Assembly: GCF_030295745.1 (NCBI RefSeq)
Contig: NZ_AP027291.1
Coordinates: 1,674,001 to 1,738,000, forward strand
DNA from: Mycolicibacterium sp. TUM20985
GTDB lineage: Bacteria > Actinomycetota > Actinomycetes > Mycobacteriales > Mycobacteriaceae
Direction: 5' to 3'
Length of the DNA stretch: 64,000 nucleotides
The notes under the pieces were generated by a model. The model saw only the letters and a program-made list of their open reading frames with translations. It had not been told where the DNA came from and did no database searches. Shown one piece after another: positions 23,742 through 31,037 of this stretch; within the stretch, counting starts at the first letter, position 1; every line of letters begins with the position of its first letter. A program made the translations under genes and the position numbers.

Positions 23742-24860
23742 CTACTGTGCCCGAAGGGCGGACGGGATGACTGAACTTTCGATGCCGTACAGCTCGGCCG
23801 CGTTGCGCCAGCAGAGTTTGTCCCGCTGCTCGTCGCTGTAACTGCTCGGCACCTGAAGCTCGTTGCAGTCCCAGTGCGGGTAGCTCGAGCCGAACATCGT
23901 CATGTCGTCCTTGCCCGTGAAACCGAACCACTCACCGGCGAACTCGGTGTCGCCCGGCCCGTCGAGGCCACCCTGGATGAAGTAGACGTGTCCGGGCAGA
24001 TAGTCGCTCGGCATCTTCGGCGCCCACGGCGTCTGTTCGAGGTGCGGCCGGCCGAAGCAGTCCATCCGCCACATGAATGGCGTCAGGAGGTCCGCCGCAC
24101 CGTCGGCCCAGACGAACTTCAGACCCGGGGAGCGTTCGAAGACGCCCTCGGCGATCATGTTCATCAGGTGGTAGAGGTAGTTGAGCGACATGAACGACAG
24201 GTACTGCTCGTAGGTGCGAGTCTTGCCCGAAGGCGTTGGTGGGAAGGCGATTCCGGCGCCCACCTCGATGTGGACGGCGACCGGCAGGTTCGCCGCCGCG
24301 GCGGCGTCCCACAGCGGCCAGAACTGCGGCTTGCCATAGAGTTCGCGGGACTGCAGCGGGACTCCGATCTGCACCACCCGCGGGTGGTCCCGGTACTTCT
24401 CGATCTCGCGCACGGCACCGGCGACGTCATCGGGGTCGACGCGCAGCGTGCCGCGGAACCGGTCGCCGAACTCGCCGTCGAGCCAGCGCGTGACCATCAT
24501 GTCGTTGTGCGCGGACGCGATCGCCGTTCCGAGGTGCCGGTCGGGCATGATTCCGCGGGTCATGGGATGCAGGATGGCGACGTCGACGCCGCGTCGTTCG
24601 AACAGCTCCTGGGCCACGAGTTCGGGCACGGAGCCCGGGTACTGACGATTCGGGCCGCGGCTGCCGTTGACGTACTCGCCACCCGGCGCGCCGTACCAGT
24701 CCATCTCGTAGTCCGGAAAGCCCCGGCTGCGGTAGGGCTCCCGCATGAACGTCTGACGTAGGTCTTCGTTGGACTGGCAGAAGATGTGCACGCTCGCGTC
24801 GATGACGGGGACGTGCGAGGTACCGCCTGTCCCGTCCCGCAGTTCCTTCACCGGATCCAT
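23742..24860 (-). CDS. amidohydrolase family 2 protein
   Basis: 372 residues. VIDASVHIFCQSNED is the N-terminal strand; the canonical D-x-H is kept in altered context (DASVH). LPVAVHIEVGAGIAFP provides the central His, and GSSYPHWD replaces the usual S-D-x-P-H-x-D, so the expected Asp is Ser (GSSYPH). That change could weaken metal-dependent catalysis and make this the non-catalytic partner of the neighbouring family member. It is first in its operon; a degenerate TGAGAAT-type site lies about 70 bases upstream. Confidence 0.83.
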   Translation of the reverse strand: MDPVKELRDGTGGTSHVPVIDASVHIFCQSNEDLRQTFMREPYRSRGFPDYEMDWYGAPGGEYVNGSRGPNRQYPGSVPELVAQELFERRGVDVAILHPMTRGIMPDRHLGTAIASAHNDMMVTRWLDGEFGDRFRGTLRVDPDDVAGAVREIEKYRDHPRVVQIGVPLQSRELYGKPQFWPLWDAAAAANLPVAVHIEVGAGIAFPPTPSGKTRTYEQYLSFMSLNYLYHLMNMIAEGVFERSPGLKFVWADGAADLLTPFMWRMDCFGRPHLEQTPWAPKMPSDYLPGHVYFIQGGLDGPGDTEFAGEWFGFTGKDDMTMFGSSYPHWDCNELQVPSSYSDEQRDKLCWRNAAELYGIESSVIPSALRAQ

Positions 24861-24929
24861 CCTTCACGTCGTCGTCTGGGCGCAGCCGCACCAGACACGA
24901 CCCCAGTGTAGATCGTTGTTCTTCTTTGG

Positions 24930-24946
24930 CAAGAATATTGTTCTCC
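24930..24946. promoter_or_regulatory. TGAGAAT-type palindrome before amidohydrolase operon
   Basis: CAAGAATATTGTTCTCC, 10 of 14 arm matches to TGAGAAT-N3-ATTCTCA. It lies 69 bases upstream of the minus-strand amidohydrolase start, in the same intergenic region as the best copy of the motif. Confidence 0.4.
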
Positions 24947-25052
24947 GGCCGATTGCGAGGATCGGCGCTGGTGAGAGTGTGTGCTGGTCAGTCGCACGAG
25001 GCAGGCTCGGTGAAATGAGGTAGCAGTATGGGGAGAATGCTTGACTCGCTAA

Positions 25053-25069
25053 TGAGAATGATATTCTCA
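25053..25069. promoter_or_regulatory. perfect TGAGAAT-N3-ATTCTCA palindrome
   Basis: TGAGAATGATATTCTCA, perfect seven-base arms with a three-base spacer. It is the best copy of the motif in the window. It ends 33 bases before the acyl-CoA dehydrogenase start codon, in the divergent promoter region. Confidence 0.72.
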
Positions 25070-25102
25070 CAGTGAATCGACGACGATGCAGGAGGCGGCG
25101 GC

Positions 25103-26095
25103 ATGCTGTTGGAGTTCGACGCTGATCAGCGCCTATGGCAGGGAACGGTCCGCGACGCGGTAGGCAAGCAGTGTCCGGCATCGCTGGTCCGCAGCGTCGC
25201 CGAGGACGGTGTGGACGCCGGGCCACTGTGGAAGCTCTACGTCGACGCCGGTTGGACCGAGCTGGCCGACCCCGACAACGCCGTCGAGCTGGCGATCCTG
25301 CTGGAGGAGTTGGGGCGCGCCACCGACCCCACGCCGTTCCTGGCCACGCTGACGCAGTTCGCGCCGCTCGTCGGCGACCGGTTCGACCCTCAACAGGCGG
25401 GCGCCGCGGTGTACGACGGCGTCACCGCTCACCGTGACGCCGAGGGCTGGGTCCTCAACGGCACGGCGCGCCACGTCCTCGACGGCGACCGCGCCGATCG
25501 CCTCGCCGTGGTGACCGCGGCCGGGGTGTTCATCGTCGATGCGCACGCGGTCGACGCGCGGCGCAGTTCGGTGTTCGACCCGGTGCTGCACGTGGCCGAG
25601 GTGACCTTCGCCGGCGTGCGCATCGCCGATGCCGACAGGGTTTCCGTCGACACCGAACGTGCGCGACACCTGGCCCTCACCGGCATGGCGATCACCATGG
25701 TGGGGGCGTGTCAGCGCATCCTGGACCTCGCCATCGAACACGTGAAGAACCGTCAGCAGTTCGGGGTGGCCATCGGCTCGTTCCAAGCCGTGCAGCACAA
25801 GGCGACGGACATGCACGTCGCCATCGAAAGGGCCCGCGCGCTGGCTTATTTCGCCGCCTTGACCATCGCGGCCGACGACCCGCGTCGTCGGCTGGCGGCC
25901 GCAATGGCCAAGGCCTCGGCGGGGGAGTGTCAATCGCTGGTGTTCCGCCACGGCCTGCAGCTCTTCGGGGCCATGGGGTTCACGTGGGAGAACGACCTGC
26001 AGTTCGCGCTCAAGCGAGCGAAGGCCGGTGAGTTGATGCTGGGCGGCGCCGCCGAACACCGCGCGATGATCGCCGAAGAGTACGGAGCCCTCTGA
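25103..26095 (+). CDS. acyl-CoA dehydrogenase, small subunit type
   Basis: 330 residues, shorter than a full ACAD, with weak N-terminal domain conservation but a clear C-terminal domain (NRQQFGVAIGSFQAVQHKAT, GLQLFGAMGFTWENDLQFAL). It is followed with a one-base overlap by a full-size ACAD. Adjacent small and large ACAD genes are the hallmark of the alpha2beta2 enzymes of steroid side-chain degradation (FadE26/27 and FadE28/29 type). It is therefore expected to be one half of a heterotetramer acting on a bulky acyl-CoA. A perfect TGAGAAT palindrome lies just upstream. Confidence 0.88.
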   Translation: MLLEFDADQRLWQGTVRDAVGKQCPASLVRSVAEDGVDAGPLWKLYVDAGWTELADPDNAVELAILLEELGRATDPTPFLATLTQFAPLVGDRFDPQQAGAAVYDGVTAHRDAEGWVLNGTARHVLDGDRADRLAVVTAAGVFIVDAHAVDARRSSVFDPVLHVAEVTFAGVRIADADRVSVDTERARHLALTGMAITMVGACQRILDLAIEHVKNRQQFGVAIGSFQAVQHKATDMHVAIERARALAYFAALTIAADDPRRRLAAAMAKASAGECQSLVFRHGLQLFGAMGFTWENDLQFALKRAKAGELMLGGAAEHRAMIAEEYGAL

Positions 26096-27270
26096 TGCAG
26101 TTGACGTTCGATTCCGACGTCGAAGAGTTCCGCGCCGAGTTCGTCGCGTTCCTCACCGAGCATCTGCCCACCGCCGAGCAGACGTCGGAACGCCCACGGT
26201 CGGTGTCGCACATGCCGCAGTGGGCCCGTGACTGGCAACGTCTGCTGTTCGACAACGGCTGGCTGCTGCCGGCGCAGCCGCCTGAGTTCGGGGGCCGCAA
26301 CGCGAGCGTGCTGCAGCAGTACGTGCACCTCGAGGAACTCTGCAACCGTCGGATCTATCACTCGTTCAATCCGCAGGGCGTCAACATCATTGCGGCATCG
26401 CTCATTTCATTCGGCTCCGATGAGCAGAAGCACCAGTGGGCGGTACCGGTGCTACGCGGCGAGAAGACCGCGTCGCTTGGCATGAGCGAACCGAGTGCGG
26501 GTTCTGACCTGGCGTCACTGCGCACCAGGGCGGTTCTGAATGGGGACAGGTTCGTCGTCAACGGCCAGAAGGTGTGGACGTCGGGCGCCCATGACGCCGA
26601 CTTCCTGCTGACGTTCGTGCGGACCGATCCGGATGCGCCCAAGCACAAGGGCATCAGCGCGTTGCTCATCCCGACCGACCTGCCGGGAGTGGTGCGTCGT
26701 CCGTTCGCCGATCTCTGCGGCGAGGACAACAAGGACTTCAACGAGGTGTTCTTCACCGACGTCGAGGTGCCCGTCGAGAATCTCGTCGGCCCGCTCAACG
26801 GGGGGTGGGGCGTCATCAACGGTTCACTCGGTCACGAGCGCACGATGATGTGGCTCGGGTTCGCCGACCGCATCGACAACATGATCGGCGATTTCCGTCC
26901 GGCGACCGCGCTGGAGCGCGACCAGTACGCCACGACCGTCATGGACTACCACGCCCTGCGGCTGATGGGCTCGATCTCGCTGGCGAAGGCCGCCCGCGGC
27001 GAGGTGGACGTCGCGTCGGTGTCGGTGCTCAAGCTCTTCGGATCCGAGGCGGAGATGAACGCGTCCAACAACATTCTGACTGCCGCCGGCGCCGAGGGAC
27101 TGATCCATCCGGCGACTACGGGACCGTACGCGCACATGAACCTCGACCACTACTTCGCGAGTTGGTTCGAGCGCTTCGCCCGCAGCTTCTCGGGCACCAT
27201 CGCCGGTGGCACGTCGGAGATCCAGCGCAACATCATCGCCCAGCAGGTGCTCGGGCTGCCCCGCCCCTAG
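26095..27270 (+). CDS. acyl-CoA dehydrogenase, large subunit type
   Basis: 391 residues with a complete ACAD layout: N-terminal helices (DSDVEEFRAEFVAFLTEHLP), SLGMSEPSAGSDLASLRTRA, NGQKVWTSGAHDADF, and the C-terminal SGTIAGGTSEIQRNIIAQQV that closes the flavin site. Together with the overlapping upstream small ACAD gene it probably forms an alpha2beta2 enzyme dehydrogenating a sterol-like or other cyclic side-chain acyl-CoA; that substrate class is inference from the arrangement. The operon ends at a repeat-rich gap. Confidence 0.92.
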   Translation: MQLTFDSDVEEFRAEFVAFLTEHLPTAEQTSERPRSVSHMPQWARDWQRLLFDNGWLLPAQPPEFGGRNASVLQQYVHLEELCNRRIYHSFNPQGVNIIAASLISFGSDEQKHQWAVPVLRGEKTASLGMSEPSAGSDLASLRTRAVLNGDRFVVNGQKVWTSGAHDADFLLTFVRTDPDAPKHKGISALLIPTDLPGVVRRPFADLCGEDNKDFNEVFFTDVEVPVENLVGPLNGGWGVINGSLGHERTMMWLGFADRIDNMIGDFRPATALERDQYATTVMDYHALRLMGSISLAKAARGEVDVASVSVLKLFGSEAEMNASNNILTAAGAEGLIHPATTGPYAHMNLDHYFASWFERFARSFSGTIAGGTSEIQRNIIAQQVLGLPRP

Positions 27271-27290
27271 CCGGCCCATCGTCTTCTTCC

Positions 27291-27354
27291 CCGCGAGCGT
27301 GCGTGTCTGCGGGCCTGTGGTCGGCGTGTCGCCCGAGTTTGCGCACGCTCGCGG
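27291..27354. repeat. intergenic palindromic repeat, copy 1
   Basis: Perfect 13-bp outer arms, CCGCGAGCGTGCG and CGCACGCTCGCGG, enclose about 38 bases. It lies between the convergent acyl-CoA dehydrogenase and P450 genes. The reverse complement of the neighbouring element resembles it along much of its length, so the two are inverted copies of one small repeat. A bidirectional terminator role is plausible. Confidence 0.75.
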
Positions 27355-27389
27355 CGGGTTCGGGTTCGGGTTCGCCGCCATCGCACTGA

Positions 27390-27447
27390 CGAGCGTGCGC
27401 AAAGTTGGATCGGGCTTCGGCGTGTCGGCCGCAGACGCGCACGCTCG
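27390..27447. repeat. intergenic palindromic repeat, inverted copy 2
   Basis: Perfect 11-bp arms CGAGCGTGCGC and GCGCACGCTCG. Read on the minus strand it starts GCGAGCGTGCGCGTCTGCG, matching GCGAGCGTGCGTGTCTGCG of copy 1 at 18 of 19 positions. The interiors have diverged. No coding sequence is seen in this gap. Confidence 0.72.
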
Positions 27448-27491
27448 CGCAAGAAGGGGAGCAAGAAAGAGGGAGGGGAGGGGACTGGAGG

Positions 27492-28877
27492 TCACCAGTC
27501 GATGACGGCGGCGTCCTTGCGCTCGGTGATCGGCCGGGCCAACTCCTGCTCGTCGCAGATCCGCTGCAGGTTCTCCAGCGTCTCGTCGAGGCCGGGACCC
27601 AATCGCCTACCCGGGGTGAACGTGGCGGGCAGATGCTTCATGCCCTGGATCACGCCGATGCTCTCGTAATGCTCGGCGCCTTCGGGATCACACACGTAGT
27701 CGGGCATCCGATCGAGCACGGCGGTCAGCATCGACTTGAACACGGTTCGGGCCACGTTGGACCCGACGCAGCGGTGGACACCGATGCCGAAGCTGAAGTG
27801 CCGGTTGCCCTTTCGATCCAACATGACCTCGTTCGGTTCGTCGAACACCGACGGGTCGCGGTTGGCCATGGCCCACGACAGCCACAGCCGCTCGCCCTCG
27901 TGAAAGCGCTGACCGTCGACCTCGACGTCCTCGGCGAAGGTGCGGCCATCTCCTGGCGCGGGCGTGAAGTAGCGGAGGAACTCCTCGGTGGCCGGGTCCA
28001 GCAGGGTGTCGCGCTCGTGACTGAGCCGCTCACGCTGATCCGGGTGCTCCGAAAGCCATTCCAGCGCATGCGCGGTGAGCGCCGTGGTGGTGTCGAACCC
28101 ACCGCCGATGACTAGCCCGAGGTTGCCGAGGATCTCCAGGTCGGGGGCGGGCTCACCGTCGATGCGCAGGTTCAGTAGCGCATTCACCAGGCCTGGTCGC
28201 GGATTCTCCCGGATCTCCATCATCGTGGTGATCATGTCGATGCCCATCTGCCGGTTCATCTCGGCGACCCGCGGGGCATCGGGCGAGTGTTCGGGGGTGG
28301 ACACCCCGGCATGGGCGGGCTCGCTGTAGATCAACCACTTCTTCAGCTCGATGCCCATCATGGCGAGTGTCAGCACGGCGGGCACGATGTTGGCCAGGTC
28401 GTCGACGAAGTCGATGCGACCGGTCTCGATCTTCTCGTCCAGTGCGGCGCGGGTGATCTCGTCGACGAAGGGCACCCACCGTTTGATCGCGGCCGGGGAC
28501 AGATACGGATTGAGGGCACCGCGGTAGATGCCGTGTTCGGGCTCGTCCATCTCGAGGATCCCGCCGCGCACGACCGTCGCGCGTTGCGCCTTCGGAATGG
28601 TGATGCCCTGGTAACCCCTTCGCTCTCCGTGCAGGTCGTGGTCGTTGGAGACGACGGGACAACGCGCGAGCTCGAACACCTCGCTGCTGCCTGCGGCGAC
28701 CCAGTGCCCGCCGTAGACGTCGGTCCACGCCACCGGGCACTTGGCGTGCATCGCCTCGGTGATCTCCTGGAACTGCTCCCGGTACTCCGGGGTGTGCCGA
28801 TCGAAGTGGATGCCGTTCTTCTTGCGGTCGTCGTCGGCTTCTCGCGAAAGCGGCTCATCGCAGTCGTCGATGGTCAC
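27492..28877 (-). CDS. cytochrome P450
   Basis: 461 residues from a GTG with AGGAG at suitable distance, longer than the other P450s here. I-helix GGGFDTT at 258-264 (the usual Ala is Gly), ExxR at E299/R302, and the heme loop FGIGVHRCVG with Cys370. The C-terminal 40 residues after the heme domain are extra (LGPGLDETLENLQRICDEQE). The next gene in the operon upstream is a ferredoxin and then a mycofactocin-type SDR, so it probably makes an alcohol that the SDR oxidises. Substrate unknown. Confidence 0.93.
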   Translation of the reverse strand: MTIDDCDEPLSREADDDRKKNGIHFDRHTPEYREQFQEITEAMHAKCPVAWTDVYGGHWVAAGSSEVFELARCPVVSNDHDLHGERRGYQGITIPKAQRATVVRGGILEMDEPEHGIYRGALNPYLSPAAIKRWVPFVDEITRAALDEKIETGRIDFVDDLANIVPAVLTLAMMGIELKKWLIYSEPAHAGVSTPEHSPDAPRVAEMNRQMGIDMITTMMEIRENPRPGLVNALLNLRIDGEPAPDLEILGNLGLVIGGGFDTTTALTAHALEWLSEHPDQRERLSHERDTLLDPATEEFLRYFTPAPGDGRTFAEDVEVDGQRFHEGERLWLSWAMANRDPSVFDEPNEVMLDRKGNRHFSFGIGVHRCVGSNVARTVFKSMLTAVLDRMPDYVCDPEGAEHYESIGVIQGMKHLPATFTPGRRLGPGLDETLENLQRICDEQELARPITERKDAAVIDW

Positions 28878-28941
28878 GGCGGTGTCTCCTAGTGTTCTTG
28901 GGCGAACGGTCGGCATCGGTCGAAGTGACGGGGCTGCAACG

Positions 28942-29133
28942 TCATTCGATGACGATGGCCTGTTCCGGGCACGACTGGGCGGCTTCTGCGACCTGGGCCT
29001 CGCGGTCGGCGGGCACCAGCTCGGTCACTGGCGAAGCATGACCGTCGACGTCGTCGAGTTCGAACGAGTCGGGCGCGATCATCGCGCACAGGGTGTGTCC
29101 CTGGCAGCGCTGTCCGTCAACTGACACCTTCAC
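28942..29133 (-). CDS. single-cluster ferredoxin (P450 partner)
   Basis: 63 residues. The motif CQGHTLC provides Cys10, His13 and Cys16, with distal Cys55 in SCPE. It is the same 3Fe-4S P450-ferredoxin family as the other three in the window, with His at the variable position as in the 10-kb copy. It lies 64 bases before the P450 it presumably serves and 45 bases after an SDR gene. Confidence 0.9.
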   Translation of the reverse strand: MKVSVDGQRCQGHTLCAMIAPDSFELDDVDGHASPVTELVPADREAQVAEAAQSCPEQAIVIE

Positions 29134-29178
29134 GTTCGTACCCTTCTGATGTTGCGAATGTCGTTGTCCGGAGCTGGT

Positions 29179-30039
29179 CTAGACGTGGTAGTCGTACCAC
29201 TTGAGGTATCCGCCGCCGTCGACCCGCATCTGCATGCCCGTCACGTACCTGGCCTCCTCGGAGGCGAGGAACAGGATCATGTTGCTGATGTCGATCGGCT
29301 CGATGTAAGGGATCTTCATCGCTTGCTGGACCCCGAAGACCGGTTCGGCGTCGGCACGCGTGGGGTTCTCCAGGTCGGGCCGGAAAGACCGGTACATCGG
29401 CGCGCTCTGCAACATGTCGGTGTTGCAATTCGTCGGATGGACGACGTTGGCGCGGATTCCGCGCGGCGCCAGGTGCGTGGCGAGGTCGTAGACGTAGCCG
29501 GACAGCGCACGCTTGGAGGTCAGGTACGCCACACCGCCCAGGTCGGCGCCGGGATTGTCGACCTTGGCGACGTCCATCAGGGCCGCGGTCGAACCGGTGG
29601 CGATGATCGAGGCGCCTTCGCCGAGGTGGGGAAGTGCCACCTGAATGGCATTGATGGTGCCCACCAGGTTGGTGTTGATCACGTCGCACCAGGCGTCGAT
29701 CTGAGGTTCGCCCTTCATGCCGGCAACGCCCGCCTGGGCCACCACGATGTCGAGCTTGCCCAATTCGCCGATGCCCTGTTCGAGTGCGGCCCGAAGCTGG
29801 GCGGCATCGCGCACGTCGGCCTTGGCCGTCACGATGCGCTGCCCGGTCTTCTCGACGTACTGCGCCGTTTCCTCGAGATCCTCGAGGGTGGCCATCGAGT
29901 AGCCAATGGACGGGATGTCCTCGCACAGGTCGACGGCGATGATGTCCGCGCCCTCCTCGGCCAATCGGATCGCGTGACTGCGACCCTGCCCGCGCGCGGC
30001 GCCGGTGATGAAAGCGACCTTGCCCTCAACGCGTCCCAT
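29179..30039 (-). CDS. mycofactocin-coupled SDR oxidoreductase
   Basis: 286 residues. The start MGRVEGKVAFITGAARGQGR with the following HAIRLAEEGADIIAVDLCED is the signature of the mycofactocin-associated SDR subfamily (carveol dehydrogenase-like). These enzymes keep a tightly held NAD that is re-oxidised by mycofactocin. The catalytic Tyr and Lys are in YLTSK, and the C-terminus has ARYVTGMQMRVDGGGYLKWY. It should oxidise a secondary or cyclic alcohol, plausibly the product of the P450 in the same operon. Mycofactocin biosynthesis genes are not in the window. Confidence 0.9.
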   Translation of the reverse strand: MGRVEGKVAFITGAARGQGRSHAIRLAEEGADIIAVDLCEDIPSIGYSMATLEDLEETAQYVEKTGQRIVTAKADVRDAAQLRAALEQGIGELGKLDIVVAQAGVAGMKGEPQIDAWCDVINTNLVGTINAIQVALPHLGEGASIIATGSTAALMDVAKVDNPGADLGGVAYLTSKRALSGYVYDLATHLAPRGIRANVVHPTNCNTDMLQSAPMYRSFRPDLENPTRADAEPVFGVQQAMKIPYIEPIDISNMILFLASEEARYVTGMQMRVDGGGYLKWYDYHV

Positions 30040-30094
30040 CGGAAGTCCTCTCCTTCGACTGCACTGCCTGTGTCATCACTGTCTGTGTCATCGC

Positions 30095-30796
30095 TTAGGT
30101 GTTTCGCCCGCCGTTGACGCCGAGGATCTGGCCGGTGATGTAGCTGGCCTCGTCGGAGATGAGGAAGGAGCACGCGGCGGCGATGTCCTCGGGCTTGCCG
30201 ATCCGCCGAACCGGGGTCTGCTCGATGGTCTTCTCGATGTCGCCGAGGAAGCCGCGGCTCTCGGCCTTGCGCAGCATCGGGGTGTCGATGAAACCGGGCG
30301 GAACCGCGTTGACCGTGATGCCATCCGGTCCGTATTCGAGCGCGAGGCTCTTGGTGAGTCCGTTCACCGCCGACTTGGCCGACACGTAGTGCGACATGTA
30401 CGGCGTGCCCGAATGAGTGCTCGACGAGGAGATGTTGACGATCCGGCCCCAGTTCGCCTCGATCATGTCGGGCAGGACAGCCTGGATGCAGTGGAAGACG
30501 CCGTTGAGGTTGACGTCGATGACGCGTCGCCAGGTGTCGAAGTCGATGTCGAGGAAGCGCTTGAAACCATCCAGCCCGGCGGCGTTCACCAGGATGGTGA
30601 CCGGCCCCAGCTGGGCCCGGATGGCGTCGAGTGCCGTATCGATGGCCGCTCGGTCGGTGACGTCCGCCGTGAAGGCGAACTCCTCGTCGGAAGGATTCAG
30701 ATCCAGCGTCGCGACGTGATAGCCGTCGGAGCGCAGACGATTCGCGATCGCCGCGCCGATGCCGGAACCGCCTCCCGTGACGACGGCGTTCTTCAC
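30095..30796 (-). CDS. SDR family oxidoreductase
   Basis: 233 residues from a GTG reading VKNAVVTGGGSGIGAAIANR; the frame continues upstream only antisense to the aldehyde dehydrogenase. TGGGSGIG binds the nucleotide, NAAG, ISSSSTHSG and YVSAKSAVNGLTK hold the Asn-Ser-Tyr-Lys tetrad, and PPGFIDTPML follows. A classical 3-ketoacyl reductase or hydroxysteroid dehydrogenase-like enzyme. It is first in the operon that continues with the mycofactocin SDR, ferredoxin and P450. A TGAGAAT-type site lies 55 bases upstream. Confidence 0.9.
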   Translation of the reverse strand: MKNAVVTGGGSGIGAAIANRLRSDGYHVATLDLNPSDEEFAFTADVTDRAAIDTALDAIRAQLGPVTILVNAAGLDGFKRFLDIDFDTWRRVIDVNLNGVFHCIQAVLPDMIEANWGRIVNISSSSTHSGTPYMSHYVSAKSAVNGLTKSLALEYGPDGITVNAVPPGFIDTPMLRKAESRGFLGDIEKTIEQTPVRRIGKPEDIAAACSFLISDEASYITGQILGVNGGRNT

Positions 30797-30851
30797 TGCG
30801 GGGTCCTCCCGGTAAGTTCGATCGAGTTCGTAAGAACAGTGCTTCCGATTA

Positions 30852-30868
30852 TGAGAACCGTACTCTCC
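30852..30868. promoter_or_regulatory. TGAGAAT-type palindrome before SDR operon
   Basis: TGAGAACCGTACTCTCC, 11 of 14 arm matches to the consensus. It is 55 bases upstream of the minus-strand SDR start, in the divergent region shared with the aldehyde dehydrogenase. Confidence 0.5.
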
Positions 30869-30980
30869 GGTCGCCAGATCTCGCAAGACAACCGTTCCGC
30901 CGCCAGATCCAAAACCGTACTGGCCAAGGGTCTTGCAAGGCCCTGACGAGGTGGTCTGAGGCTGCTTGTGTTCTCGTCTA

Positions 30981-30997
30981 GCGAATGTATGATTCGC
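30981..30997. promoter_or_regulatory. GCGAAT-N5-ATTCGC palindrome
   Basis: Perfect six-base arms GCGAAT and ATTCGC with a five-base spacer, seven bases before the TGAGAAT-type site of the aldehyde dehydrogenase promoter. It may bind a second regulator. Confidence 0.4.
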
Positions 30998-31003
30998 CAC
31001 TGA

Positions 31004-31020
31004 TGAGAATGAAATTTCCA
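31004..31020. promoter_or_regulatory. TGAGAAT-type palindrome before aldehyde dehydrogenase
   Basis: TGAGAATGAAATTTCCA. The left half is perfect and the right half differs at two positions. It is nearly identical (15 of 17) to the reverse complement of the copy before the Mce-associated gene near 62.3 kb, and ends 14-17 bases before the start codon. Confidence 0.6.
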
Positions 31021-31037
31021 TCACACTGAGGAGGATG

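Noticed and set aside
25053..25069. Zur (FurB) box as explanation of the TGAGAAT palindrome
   Set aside because: The zinc box has 7-1-7 symmetry with TGAAAAT-type arms; these sites have a three-base spacer, GAGAAT arms and precede catabolic genes.
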